Notes: generated by a model not told the origin, from the letters alone. DNA of 64,000 nucleotides from Lepidodermella squamata (GCA_047495785.1 JBLDXI010000001.1:1612001-1676000), one strand, 5' to 3'. Shown: positions 44,854-56,618, counted from the first letter of the stretch. A program made the numbers and translations.

Positions 44854-45901
44854 ATGGCAAAAAACTTGTTCTATACTGCTGTTCTCGTGCTCGCCTACGC
44901 TGGTTCAGCTGCCGCATGCTTTAAGAATTCTGTAAGAATTTTATTATTTACCTTTTTCTCTCACATTTTTTGTCTAAGAAATGACTGACACACAGGCTAA
45001 GCGAGGCGACCAAATTGAATCCCTATACCTGTCGCTTTTCGATGCCCTGGGCAAAAATCTCGATGCGACCAGTGCCAAGCTGATAATAGCCGAGATCGAT
45101 CAGGTCAGCGGTGGCAATTTCGACCCGAATTGGCGAAAACCCGGCGATGAAGAGTGGGAGTGGTGCTACTCCGGCCCTGATGATGGGTTCGCTATTATGG
45201 TCAAAAATGGCACCCTCCTCCACCGAGCCGTTCAATGCAAGGAGAAACCAGTTGATCGGCTCGAGATTACGAAACTTTTCCTTGGAAGAGGAGCCTCAAT
45301 TGACGCTAAAGAAAGCATGCACGAAAAGACTCCTTATATGACGGCGGTTCAAGCCGGAATTTTGGATGTTGTGAAAGAGCTTGTTGCACGTGGCTCCAAT
45401 CCAAATCAAGTTGATGGCCAGGGGAAAAACGCGTTGCTACACGCCTCTCAAAGAGCGAATCTCGACCTTGTGAAATATTTGGTTAGTTTGAAGGTGGATG
45501 TCAACCCGAAAGCAATCACTGAAGAAGCACCCCTTGATCCCGCGGCAACCTATGGCTATTTGGATGTTGTCAAGTTCCTAGTTGAAAATGGGGCTGTCAT
45601 CGACCGGAAAGATGAATACGGTAGCCGTGCCATCGGACGTGCAGTTATGAATGAACGCCTGGACGTGGTCAAATATTTGGTTCAGAAGGGTTCCAACGTT
45701 AACGGAGATAAGGCCTTGGGCATTGATCCTCTGCTCACGACGGCCATTCGCTACTTGGATATTACCAAGTACCTGGTGGAGGAAGCTGGAGCCGACATTA
45801 ACGCCAAAGATTCTGAGGGCAGATCGATCTTGCAAATGGCAATTATTTGGGACCGCAAAGGCGTCGTTGATTACCTGCGCGGAAAAGGAGCTAAGGAGTA
45901 A
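44854..45901 (+). CDS. Secreted ankyrin-repeat protein 2
   Basis: Exons 44854-44931 and 44996-45901, phase 0; about 327 residues. Exon 1 is 78 nt, the same length as exon 1 of ankyrin protein 1, and encodes a signal peptide ending in the same Cys-Phe-Lys (LVLAYAGSAAACFKN). The cap (GGNFDPNWRKPG, NGTLLHRAVQC) matches its paralogue. About six repeats follow (KLFLGRGASIDAKE, ELVARGSNPNQVDGQGKNAL, YLVSLKVDVNPKA, FLVENGAVIDRKD, YLVQKGSNVNGDK, YLVEEAGADINAKD). I took the acceptor CACACAG because it restores the frame. The Pro-rich exon 2 of protein 1 is missing. Located between esterases 3 and 4. Confidence 0.75.
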
Positions 45902-46478
45902 AAACGCACTCCAGTAAAAAATGACCTCAGCTTATTCAGAAATAGCAATTTTTGTCTGTAATATTTTACAAAAAACCCAGCTTAATGAATTTAAAATCAT
46001 TATTTTTCCTGCCATTAAAACTAGTATAGCCGGTGCGGTTGCTTGAAAAATGAGTACTTTTCGATTATTTGTTATTGTTTACTTCTTCGAATCACTCTTA
46101 TGCGGGTTGAAACAGCTCCCAGTGAGACCTGCTGTCAAGGCACTCGAAATTTGCATTCGGAAAATCACCTGTAAACAATGTATAATATTATTGTCCGCGC
46201 GGCGCGGAATGAGGAAAAGCGACTTGAACCCGCCAGGGTATAATCACGACCTCGATAGGGCGGCGAAAAAAAAACAACCAGCCATACAATGGCGATCATC
46301 CGTGAAAAGTCGCTTATTTGATTGAGATGTCGTGACTCTTAGTCAAAATAAACAACGTGCGCGCATTTAGATGAGAGAGGTCAAAGCTATAAAAACTTGC
46401 TAAAAATCAATGCCCTGGATTATTACATTCACGCACACGATTATTTGATCCCGGTTAGCCTGTAGAACTCAAATTCAG
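45902..46478. other. Gene-free spacer
   Basis: A frame at 46050-46325 begins with a hydrophobic stretch but has no other support. A tRNA-like T-arm on the minus strand near 46225 was considered and rejected. No other feature seen. Confidence 0.35.
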
Positions 46479-46486
46479 GTTATCAG
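46479..46486 (-). promoter_or_regulatory. GATA-type site upstream of esterase 4
   Basis: GTTATCAG, i.e. CTGATAAC on the minus strand, 8 bp before the esterase 4 start codon. A weaker variant of the CTGATAAG sites near esterases 5, 7 and 8. Confidence 0.3.
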
Positions 46487-46494
46487 AACTAGTT

Positions 46495-48526
46495 ATGAAT
46501 TTCGCGACTTTCTTCATTGTTGTAGCCTTAGCTCTAGTCATAGAGGCTCAACGACCTGTGGTCCAGACTAAAAGTGGCCCGGTCAGAGGTCGAAAGATTG
46601 CCGTCACGCCGTCTCAGTTCGTCTACGAATTTCTCGGCATACCATTTGCTGAGCCACCAACAGGCGATCGTCGGTACAAAAAAACCGTGGCGAAATCTCC
46701 ATGGACTGAAACATTCGAAGCAAATCGCTGGCCAAAAGCTTGCATTCAACCTAAAGCTACCGGAGGGTCCATTTTCGATTCTCTCATGAACCCAGTAAGG
46801 CCATTAATCCCGTGTGCCTATCATTTTAATTGATTTGTAATTAGAATACTGAGCTGTCAGAAGACTGTTTGTACTTGAACATCTGGGTGCCTGTGGCTGC
46901 GTTAGACAAGCTATCTAATCCAAGCAACGATCCTATCCCGAAAAAGCAAGCGGCTCTCACTTTTATCCATGGAGGTGCATTTTCAGCCGGGGCTACCTCG
47001 ATTGACATGTACAATGGAAGCGTCTTAGCCGCTTACAACAACCTCATCGTGTCGACAGTCCAGTACCGCCTCGGCTCACTCGGTTTCGCATATGACGGCA
47101 CTGAGAACATGCCAGGCAACATGGGTCTGTGGGACCAGATGGAGGGATTGAAATGGGTCTGCGAAAATCTCCCAGTTTTCGGCGGGAACTGCAGCGATCA
47201 TGCTATTTCTGGCGAAAGTGCTGGCGCTGCGTCGGTCTCGTTACACCTGCTGTCCCCGCAAAGTCGTCGCTACTTCAAAAGAGCGATAATTGAGTCTGGC
47301 ACTGGTATGGCTGCTTGGGCAATCCATGCACCGGAGGTAGCTCGAGCTGTTACAGACATCGCTGCATCTGTTCTTTGCAATCAAACTTCGAATAGACTCA
47401 ACTGCTTGCGACGAGCTGCGGCTACTTCGATCCCATTGGCGGATATGGTCCCAATGGCTCGCGGGTTCGGCATACCCTTTGTCCCTGTCATCGACGGCGA
47501 CTTTGTCCCTCGCAACCCCTTAGATATGGTCAAATCAGGCGATTTCTACCGTTGCCCTCTTCTAATCGGGGCGAATAAGGATGAAGGATCGATTTTTCTG
47601 CTATCAAGCCCAGGCGTTTCAGATATCCTATCTTTCAGTCTCAACGATAAAGCTCTGGACGATTTAAACTATACCCATTACCAAACGTTGATAAAAGCTG
47701 GTACAGGGTCAATCACCCCAGCTGTGAACAATCCATTACTTAGCACTGCTGTCGAGCTTCACTACTGGCCGACTACTCACGACGGGTTTCCAGCTGGTAA
47801 AGAAATCGTGAATGCTGTTTCTCAAGCCGTTGGAGACTTTTCACTGTTGTGTCCTACCTACAGTTGGGCAAAGTTAGCCTCGAAGTTCGGAGATATGGGA
47901 TCACAGATCTACGCCTATTTCTTCACTCAACGTAACATGGGCCTCCCCTTACCAGCTTGGATGGGCGTTATCCATGGTGCAGAACTTCCTTACGTTTTCG
48001 GTCATCCTTTCCTTGGTAATACCAGCATGTTTGGCTATTCCTATGACGACAAAGTCTTCAGTCGGGTTCTGATGACTCAGGTGGCGAATTTCGTTAAATA
48101 TGGGTTTGAAGAGTGTTTTAGCTATTGAGCGATTTGACCTAGTTTTTGGACATTTCAGAGATCCTAATGCGCGCGATGTTGATACTATCAATATTGGTTA
48201 CGGCTATTTCTCCGGGCCCTTGCAACAACGCCCATGGCCTAGTTTTGTCGATGTCCCTAATGACTGCTACAACCAAATCGCTGAGTTGAATTCCCGAGCT
48301 CAAGTTTACGCCCATGGCCCGGGCACGATTTGCAACTTGAAAGCTCGCGATTGCATGGTAAAAGAAAGAATGTCCATTTTCCAACTTAATGACCCACTTT
48401 TCCTTTCAGTTTTGGGATGAGTTTGCGCCGAAAATCGTGGCTGCTACCACTAGAACCACAGGTAAGGCATTCAATGTTTAGCCTGACAATTACTTACCTC
48501 AATTTTCCATTGCAGGAGACCAATAG
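46495..48526 (+). CDS. Secreted type-B carboxylesterase 4
   Basis: Exons 46495-46794, 46845-48103, 48159-48357, 48410-48461, 48516-48526; 606 residues. Signal peptide MNFATFFIVVALALVIEAQ. Motifs: YEFLGIPFAEPPTG, SEDCLYLNIWVP, FIHGGAFSAGA, VQYRLGSLGFAYDG, MPGNMGLWDQMEGLKWV, nucleophile elbow GESAGA, acid residue in NKDEGS, catalytic His in VIHGAELPYVFG. The 3' part has DPNARD, RPWPSFVD, CYNQIAELN, CNLKARDCM and FWDEFAPKI. The final exon is tiny (codes GDQ and stop). Closest by eye to esterase 2 in the NMGLWDQ and SPQSRRYFKRAI blocks. Confidence 0.85.
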
Positions 48527-48769
48527 ATGGTGAAACCTGAAAATGACCTATGCTGTGTAGTTTCGCGTTAATTTTCACTGCCTATTTAAATGTTGTGATC
48601 AAAAGAAATGATATCGCTTTTAGAAAGCTGTGATAGCCTAAAGTGCAATTCACTGGTGTTTCAGGAGTAGTTCTGAATAAAAGCTTTGCATTCACCTTTC
48701 CCTTTCCGATATAGCCAAAAAGCTCCCCAGATTCCCTATCGAATTTCGGACGATAAAGATAAGGCACAG

Positions 48770-48777
48770 CTGATAAG
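48770..48777 (+). promoter_or_regulatory. CTGATAAG (extended GATA) site upstream of esterase 5
   Basis: CTGATAAG 44 bp before the esterase 5 start, with a second GATAAAG/GATAAGG pair at about 48752-48763. In nematodes the extended GATA site is bound by gut ELT-2-type factors; use here is inferred. Confidence 0.45.
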
Positions 48778-48820
48778 ACAGTGCTGTGGCCATATCAAAA
48801 TATTAGTGCCGGATGTAAGA

Positions 48821-50752
48821 ATGATTACTTTAATATTTTTCGCCCTGCTAACCAAAGGATTGGTCAACTGTGATCAATCCGATGTTTTGAGTCCTACTTT
48901 TGTGACTGGGACAGGGCCTGTTGTAGGCCGAGTCCTGACTCTACCTAATGGCGTGGAGGTCTACGAATTCCTGGGAATTCCATTCGCAGAGCCACCGATT
49001 GGAGAGCTGAGATTTCAAAAAACTGTCTCGAAGATACCATGGTCTTCAATTCTCACGGCTACAGAATGGCCCCCTACTTGCACACATTCACCACTGTTAA
49101 CCTCCGAAACTCCCGAATTCGGAAAAATATGGACACCGGTAATCATTTTGCATAGTAAAATGTTCGTGAAATTCAAGGTCGTATACAGCTAACAGATAAG
49201 CAATCCGAGGAGTGTCTATACTTAAATCTGTGGGTCCCCACGACAACGCTTCAAGGCAAACTCGCAACTTTTACTTGGATTCATGGTGGCGGCTTCATGG
49301 ATGGATCAACTTCCTACAACACCTATAACGGGAGCATATTAGCTGGGTTCAACAACATCATCGTCGCTAGCATTCAATACCGCCTTGGCTCTTTAGGTTT
49401 CGCTTATGACGGAAGCGAAGGTAGAATTCCGGGAAATATGGGTCTATGGGACCAGCTCGAAGCTATAAAATGGATTTGCGAAAACATCCATGTCTTCGGT
49501 GGGACTTGCGAGGACCATACAATAGCGGGTGAAAGCGCTGGGGGTGGTTCAGTTACGTTCCATCTGCTATCCCCTCATAGTAGAAAATACTTTAGCCGGG
49601 CGATTTCTCAGTCGGGTACAGCCCTTATCCCCTGGTTTCTGAGCTCAACGGATAGATCGAAGACGGTTACAACTCTACTCAGCGAACAGCTTAATTGTTC
49701 AGATTTCGATTGTCTGACCAAAGCTGATTCATCGCTATTTCCCGTTGCAGAGTCAGAAGTGATGCAGAAGGGATTCTTCCTTCCGTTTAGGCCGGTGATA
49801 GATGGTGATTTTCTTCCAAGCGATCCCCGAGAGATGATTCAAGCTGGTGAATTCTACCAAGTCCCTTTGTTGATTGGCTTCAACAGCGAGGAAGGGTCGA
49901 GAATCCTTACCATGACTGGTGAAGGAAGACAACTTCTGTTAGGCAAATCTGTTGAAGAGCTTTCGAAACTAAACGAAACTGCTTACAAGTCATTGATAAA
50001 ATCAGGCTTGTACTTGACTAAGATCGAAGAAATCGTTAAGCCACTTGCTGGGCAAGCTACCGCCCTGCACTATTGGCCTCGAAAGGAGCATCCAAATGGT
50101 CATGATTTCTTGCAAAGGGCGATCGATGCGGCTAGCGATGCAGCATTTATTTGCCCAATCGTCGAATGGGCTGAGTTGGCTTCGAAGCAGGACGCGCTGA
50201 AATCAAAGATTTTTGCATATCGGTTTAGTCGTCATAGGGCTGAATCACCTCTGCCAGACTGGATGGGTGCATATCACGGAGAAGAAATAGGGTAAAGAAA
50301 CATTCACGCGTCTCTGATCATCCTTTATCGGAATTGTTATAGATTTGTCTTTGGAGAGCCTTTTGCGGCCTACGCAACTGGTTATTCGGAAAGTGACAAA
50401 TTGCTAAGCATGGAAATGATGAAAAAATGGGCGAATTTCGTCAAAAGTGGGGACCCTAACTTTCAAGCCAACTCCTGCGAAGCGAACAGTGACTACTGCT
50501 CGGTAAGTTCTGATTATACAATGGACTCCCAGGAAATCGCTCCATTTCTAGGTTAAATGGTTGCCGTTTTTCGACAGTCAATGTGACAATCAGTATTTGG
50601 ACATTTCGCAGGGGTTCAGTAGCCAATGCGCTTTGAAAAAACTCGATTGCACGGTAAAGTTTACCTTTTAACTGTACATTTATTGTGAGTCATTCATTAT
50701 TCATTCAGTTTTGGCGCGATTTGTTTCCTCTGATGCAGAAATGCGGTTGAAA
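48821..50752 (+). CDS. Secreted type-B carboxylesterase 5
   Basis: Exons 48821-49138, 49189-50291, 50343-50502, 50552-50653, 50711-50752; 574 residues. Start chosen at MITLIFFALLTKGLVNC, a signal peptide; the frame is open 45 codons further upstream without one. Motifs: YEFLGIPFAEPPIG, SEECLYLNLWVP, WIHGGGFMDG, IQYRLGSLGFAYDG, PGNMGLWDQLEAIKWI, nucleophile elbow GESAGG, acid residue in NSEEGS, catalytic His in AYHGEEIGFVFGEPF. The C-terminal region diverges from the array: the intron before DPN is absent, and SCEANSDYCS and DSQCDNQYLDISQ replace the usual RPWP..C segment. Ends FWRDLFPLMQKCG. Poly(A) site AATAAA near 50813. Confidence 0.85.
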
Positions 50753-51097
50753 TGACGCTATCCTCTTCCTGAATACTGTTTACATAGCGTGGTGTCTGCT
50801 ATTTTAAAAAGAATAAAATATATATAGATAATGCTAACCTTAATCTATGAATTCGGTCGTCTGGACTGATCCTATGTCGGGTATATTATATTTTGTGGTT
50901 GAAGTGCGACCAAGTGTTAGAATTCCCCAAGACGTATTGAACCTCCGTTGAACCAGTACTTTTTTTACCTCATCAGCCTCACAGGACTTCGATAAGGCCG
51001 ATACCGCCTTCGTTTACAGGACATAAAATGGTCACATGATCCATAATAATTGCACTGTTTCAATTGTTACAGAAATTATCTATTTTAAAGACGAATA
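50753..51097. other. Upstream region of esterase 6, duplicated before esterase 7
   Basis: ACTTCGATAAGGCCGATACC at about 50987 recurs at about 53841 before esterase 7, with surrounding partial similarity. Both carry a GATAAGG core. No gene seen. Confidence 0.5.
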
Positions 51098-53129
51098 ATG
51101 TATTCATTCGCGTTATCCCTAACTTTGGTCGCAGGTGTCTATTGCCACGAGACTGTAGTGCAAACCTCAACAGGCCCTGTTAGGGGCAGGCTGATAACAA
51201 TAGATGGTGGCCATCAAGTCTATGAATATCTTGGAATTCCGTTCGCTGAGCCTCCGATCGGTGACAAACGTTTTCGTAAAACAGTGGCAAAAGAACCTTG
51301 GACAGAAGTAATTGAGGCGACAAAATGGCCAAACGCTTGTCCTCAAATAAGCAGACTAGACCCAGGAATGATCATTAGAAAAATTATGTCTCCGGTAAGT
51401 AACTCAATTTTGCAGCATGTGACTTTTATTGGAACTCTTTTCATGTCTAGCTAGCCGAAAAAATGGATGAAGATTGCCTGTACCTCAACTTGTGGGTTCC
51501 AGCTGATTCACCCACCAACCAAACTTTAGCCGCCTTCACTTGGATCCACGGAGGAGTATACGCAGAGGGGGCTACTTCACTAAATCTTTACAATGGCAGC
51601 ATCTTAGCTGGATTCAACCACGTCATCGTCGCCTCAATTCAGTACCGGCTGGGGTCCCTCGGTTTTCTGTACGATGGTACTGAAGATTTGCCTGGAAACC
51701 AAGGCCTGTGGGATCAATTGGAGGCTATGAAATGGATATGCAAGAACTTACCTGCTTTCGGCGGATCATGTGACAAACACACGTTGGCAGGGGAGAGCGC
51801 TGGGTCTTCCTCCTTAACTTACCACCTACTGTCACCTCATAGCAAGCCCTACTTCTCACGGGGTATTGGGGAGTCTGGATCGGCTTTTTCTCCATGGGCT
51901 TTCCAAGATGGAAATCTCCTGAAAGGCTTGTATTTTGATAAATGGCTCGAGTCTACACCGTGTAAAGAGGCAGTTAGCAAGGCGGAGTGTTTGCGGACAA
52001 TTGAAGGCAGCGCTTTCACTATGTTGGATACTCAAGTGAGGAGAAAAGGTATCATCCTGCCGTTTAGACCGATAGTCGACGGAGATTTCCTGCCGAAACA
52101 TCCCCTTGAGATGATAAAGAACGGCGAATTCAGCCAAGTTCCTCTCCTCATGGGCAGTAATACTCATGAAGGCTCGATATTAATGAGGCTGTCACCCCTC
52201 GGGCAGCAGTTACTTCCAATCGTTCCCAACGAAGAGGAATTAATGGCAAACCTGACAATGGCTAATCTTGAAGACTTATTGAAAGCGGGTTTGGGAGGTT
52301 CTCTTAGCCAGATTCTTGTCAATCCGCTCGTGCCGAAGTCTTTAGTTTTGAACTACTGGCCTAAAGATAGCAGTGGCGCCGAGGTTCTTGCGTCGGCGAT
52401 TGATGCAGTCGGAGATTACTCGTTCGTTTGTCCGGTTAATCTGTGGACGCAGATTACGTCAAAAGCAGGAGACATGGGTTCAAAGATGTTTTCTTATCGG
52501 TACCGCCATCGCCGCGCTAACTTCGCCATACCCAAGTATATGGGCGTGCCGCATTTGGAAGAAATCGGGTACCATTGACGGATAATTGACGGATATAGTT
52601 GACACGTTGTTCATCTTTTACTTTACCGACTATTAGTTTTGTATTCGGCCAACCATTCCAACCTAATGCGAACAAGATCGGCTATGGGCCAGGTGATAAG
52701 GAAGTGAGTTTGACTGTCATGAAGTTTTGGAGCAATTTCATCAAATACGGGTAAGAAATTTCGAATTCGGTTCATCTAATATTTTATCTACTGAAGGGAC
52801 CCAAATGGCGATAATAATACCTGTGTAGCGCTCGATGGCTGTGAGGTACTTGATAGATCTTATCAAAATAATTGACAAATTGTCTATGCATATGATCTTG
52901 AAAAAGAGGTCATGGCCATCAATGGTAAATGAAAAATGCCAAGACCAAGCAATTGACATCGCGGACGCGGGAGTACCGAAACTCATATGTGGCTGGAAGA
53001 CTCGGGAATGTCTGGTGAGTTTCGCTGTAGAGAGATTTGAAGATAACCTAAATTCCTCACTTTTTCAATCAGTTTTGGAACGATTTCCTACCTAAACTGA
53101 TTAGCCTGAGCGCTGGAAATGAAGCTTGA
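51098..53129 (+). CDS. Secreted type-B carboxylesterase 6
   Basis: Exons 51098-51394, 51451-52568, 52637-52750, 52797-52845, 52907-53014, 53073-53129; 580 residues. Signal peptide MYSFALSLTLVAGVYC. Motifs: YEYLGIPFAEPPIG, DEDCLYLNLWVP, WIHGGVYAEGA (oxyanion hole HGGV), IQYRLGSLGFLYDG, PGNQGLWDQLEAMKWI, nucleophile elbow GESAGS, acid residue in NTHEGS, catalytic His in VPHLEEIG, where the usual HGEE/HGDE is HLEE. Six-exon layout shared with esterases 7 and 8. From 52826 to about 53150 the sequence, introns included, is almost identical to esterase 7. The last exon encodes FWNDFLPKLISLSAGNEA. Confidence 0.85.
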
Positions 53130-53149
53130 TGGAGCTGTACAAGAACAAA

Positions 53150-53690
53150 GGACAATGAATCATATATAAATAGAAGTTTATTTATACCTGAAAATAACCG
53201 AAACATAGGTAGGAAATAAACTCATAGCGCTCAATGTCATCAATCGTAAAGTAAAAACAATGCTTATTTATCGTGTTTAAAGTTGTACTGGTGTTCAAAG
53301 TTATACCAGCTACCCTTGCAACTTTGGGCGCATGTCACGCGAAACCACTCCATCGATGGGCGTGCCTTTCTGGCTACTGCTTTAGAAAACTATAAGCTTG
53401 AATTCGCCAAGTTGGACCGCGCGGATATCTGCTACGGTTATCGCAGGGCAACACTTCAAAGTAGACAAAAAACGATGTTTTCGCGAAATTTTTCAAAGGA
53501 GAGACCGTGGGGGCTGTGTTGATGAAACTTGGCTAAAAGTTAGATCACAACGATATCTGTATTCAGTAAAATTCCCAAGTGGTAGATCCCCATGGTTTCA
53601 GAGAAAAGCTGATAAGCTTGAAATTTTCAAACTTTTATCTGTTCAAAGTTGTACTGGATTACGGTATAGATAAAGCTAACACTTATCTAT
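53150..53690. other. Stretch between esterases 6 and 7 with no counterpart before esterase 6
   Basis: Absent at the equivalent place upstream of esterase 6. Bounded roughly by two copies of AAAGTTGTACTGG (53279-53292 and 53645-53657). Open frames at 53283-53522 and 53398-53673 include LDRADICYGYRRATLQSRQ and KVRSQRYLYSVKFPSG but match no family I recognise. Could be an insertion. Confidence 0.35.
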
Positions 53691-53816
53691 GAAGTCCGGC
53701 CCTGTGACTGATTCCATTTGCAGATTATTTTTTTTGTGGTTAAAGAGCGACATTGCTCGAGTGTTCGCATTCACCGAGACGTTCTCCGTGCTTTCTTAAA
53801 CCAGTGCCCTTTTAAC

Positions 53817-53824
53817 CTTATCAG
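53817..53824 (-). promoter_or_regulatory. CTGATAAG site upstream of esterase 7
   Basis: CTTATCAG, i.e. CTGATAAG on the minus strand, 119 bp before the start codon; a GATAAGG follows at about 53846. Confidence 0.4.
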
Positions 53825-53942
53825 CGAATAAGGACTTCGATAAGGCCGATACCGCATTCGGAATGGTCACGTGAACCCAAAAACATTGCGAGAGCTCTGC
53901 ATCCTTGCAGTTACAACAGAAATATCTATTTCAAGTTGAATA

Positions 53943-55977
53943 ATGTGTTCATTCGTGGTGCTATTCTTATCAGTGGTAGCAGGTGTATATTGCCAAGAGC
54001 ATAGCCCTGTATTTCAAACATCAACTGGTCCTATCAGGGGCAGGCTAATTACTGTGGACGGTGGTCATCAAGTCTATGAATTTCTCGGCATTCCTTATGC
54101 TGAACCCCCGATTGGCGACAAACGTTTTCGTAAAACAGTTGCAAAACAACCTTGGACAGAAGTAATTGAGGCGACAAAATGGCCAAACGCTTGTCCTCAA
54201 ATTAGCACGCTAGATCCAGGAATGATTATAAAGAAAATTATGTCACCGGTCAGTAACTAAATTTCGCAGCATGTCATCCTTATTCAGGTTTCATGTCTAG
54301 CTAGCCGAAAAGATGGACGAAGATTGCTTGTACCTCAACTTGTGGGTTCCGGCTGATGCACCAACAAATAATGCCAACCAAACGACTTTATCCGCTTTCA
54401 CTTGGATCCACGGAGGCGTATTCGCCGAGGGAGCTACTTCACTAAATCTTTACAATGGCAGCATCTTAGCTGGATTCAACCACGTCATCGTCGCCTCAAT
54501 TCAGTACCGGCTGGGGTCCCTCGGTTTTCTGTACGATGGTACTGAATATTTGCCTGGAAACCAAGGCCTGTGGGATCAATTGGAGGCTATGAAATGGATA
54601 TGCAAGAACTTAGATGCTTTCGGCGGATCATGTGACAAACACACGTTGGCAGGGGAGAGCGCTGGGTCTTCCTCCTTAACTTACCACCTACTGTCACCTC
54701 ATAGCAAGCCCTACTTCTCACGGGGTATTGGGGAGTCTGGATCGGCTTTTTCTCCATGGGCTTTCCAAGATGGAAATCTCCTGAAAGGCTTGTATTTTGA
54801 TAAATGGCTCGAGTCTACACCGTGTAAAGAGGCAGTTAGCAAGGCGGAGTGTTTGCGGACAATTGAAGGCAGCGCTTTTCCTATGTTTGACATTCAAGTT
54901 ATGATGAATGGCATCATCCTGCCGTTTAGACCGATTGTTGACGGAGATTTCTTGCCAAAACATCCCCTCCAAATGATAAAGAGTGGCGAGTTCAGTCAAG
55001 TTCCCCTCCTAATGGGCAGTAATACCCATGAAGGCTCGATACTAATGAGGATGTCACCTTTTGGACAACAACTGCTTCCAATCGTTCCCAATGAAGAGGA
55101 ATTAATGGCAAACCTGACTATGGCTAATCATGAAGACTTATTGAAAGCGGGCCTGGGAGGTTTTCTCAGCCAAATCTTTGTCAATCCGCTCGTGCTGCAG
55201 TCTGTAGTTTTGAACTACTGGCCTAAAGATAGCAGTGGCGCCGAGGTTCTTGCGTCGGCGATTGATGCAGTCGGAGATTACTCGTTCGTCTGTTCGGTCA
55301 ATCTGTGGACGCAAATTACGTCGAAAGCAGGAGATATGGGTTCAAAAATGTTTTCATATCGCTACAGCCATCGCCGAGCTCACTTCGACATCCCGAAATA
55401 TATGGGCGTGTTGCATTTGGAAGAAGTCGGGTACGGATATAATTGCTACTTTGTAATCTCATATTCTATCGGATATTTAGCTTTGTCTTCGGTCAACCAT
55501 TCCAGCCTAATGCGCACGAGATCGGTTACGGACCAGGTGATAAGGAAGTGAGTTTGACAGTTATGAAGCTATGGAGTAATTTCATCAAATACGGGTAAGA
55601 AATTTTGAATTCTGTGGCTCGGGCATTTCTACAATATACTGAAGGGACCCAAATGGCGAAACGAATACCTGTGTAGCGCTCGATGGCTGTGAGGTACTTG
55701 ATAGATCTTATCAAAATAATTGACAAATTGTCTATGCATATGATCTTGAAAAAGAGGTCATGGCCATCAATGGTAAATGAAAAATGCCAAGACCAAGCAA
55801 TTGACATCGCGGACGCGGGAGTACCGAAACTCATATGTGGCTGGAAGACTCGGGAATGTCTGGTGAGTTTCGCTGTAGAGAGATTTGAAGATAACCTAAA
55901 TTCCTCACTTTTTCAATCAGTTTTGGAACGATTTCCTACCTAAACTGATTAGCCTGAGCGCTGGAAATGAAGCTTGA
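53943..55977 (+). CDS. Secreted type-B carboxylesterase 7
   Basis: Exons 53943-54248, 54301-55430, 55481-55594, 55645-55693, 55755-55862, 55921-55977; 587 residues. Signal peptide MCSFVVLFLSVVAGVYC. Same motif set as esterase 6: DEDCLYLNLWVP, WIHGGVFAEGA, PGNQGLWDQLEAMKWI, GESAGS, acid residue in NTHEGS, and HLEEVG at the catalytic His. Tandem duplicate of esterase 6. Coding blocks 54430-54880 and everything from 55672 on are nearly identical to it, while exon 1, 54885-55080 and intron 1 are less so. The donor of intron 1 is GTCAGT instead of GTAAGT. Confidence 0.85.
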
Positions 55978-56610
55978 TGGAGCTGTACAAGAACAAAAGA
56001 CAATGAAATTGTAATTTTACAATTACGCTTTTAAAGCAAAATCATAATTGTAATACGAATACATAGTAAAACTTTGCCTTCTATGAAATCATTTGAGTCC
56101 GGATTTCACTCAAGGCACATAAAAGTAAATGTGCTTTACGGAAAGCTTGGATAAAATCTAACGGCGACAGCCAGGCTTTTTTACGCTCTATCTCGATTTT
56201 AATCTCGAGGTTTTCAAGCGCTTCAAAGGGCTTAGTGACGCCAAAATTGTGTCTCAAGGAAAAATCTAACAATAGAGCAGCCTGCAGAAATAGGTTTTAC
56301 GGCTGAATTTTGGTATTCGAGGATGGTTCATTGTCATTTTTGCTGGAAAGGTGGAACGTGCTATCGGCAGCGCATTGCTTTATTCTGAAGAAACATACAT
56401 GTTGACATAATTTTTGACATAATGCATAAGCCGTTAACATTGGTCTTGTTATCCAACGTTAAGTTTTCAACTCCATTTACAGTCGCCATGAAGCCGTTGG
56501 CGTCATTGGTGCCGATTCTTTTTGCTGATTTTTATGGTCTTTCGTCTGTCATGTTATCAGTATGCTCGGGTTTTTCCGGCTTACACAGATGGGCGCAGTT
56601 GAACGGCCGC
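55978..56610. other. Gene-free spacer
   Basis: Identity with the downstream flank of esterase 6 ends about 20 bp into this region. A frame at 56422-56670 has no features. No gene seen. Confidence 0.4.
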
Positions 56611-56618
56611 CTTATCAG
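56611..56618 (-). promoter_or_regulatory. ACTGATAAGG (extended GATA) site upstream of esterase 8
   Basis: CCTTATCAGT on the plus strand, i.e. ACTGATAAGG on the minus strand, 91 bp before the start. The best match in the array to the ACTGATAAGA consensus of nematode gut GATA factors. Confidence 0.45.

Noticed and set aside
46195-46275. tRNA-like segment on the minus strand (GGCGGGTTCAAGTCGC T-arm and a 7-base loop with GAT)
   Set aside because: No D-arm with GG, no convincing acceptor stem, and a long T run where the 5' half should be. Not callable as a tRNA by eye.
46050-46325. Plus-strand frame with hydrophobic N-terminus
   Set aside because: The C-terminal half is low-quality basic sequence and no promoter or poly(A) support is seen.
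53398-53673. Frame with a basic, aromatic-rich product between esterases 6 and 7
   Set aside because: Two frames overlap and neither has a start context or known motif; kept only as part of the unmatched stretch.
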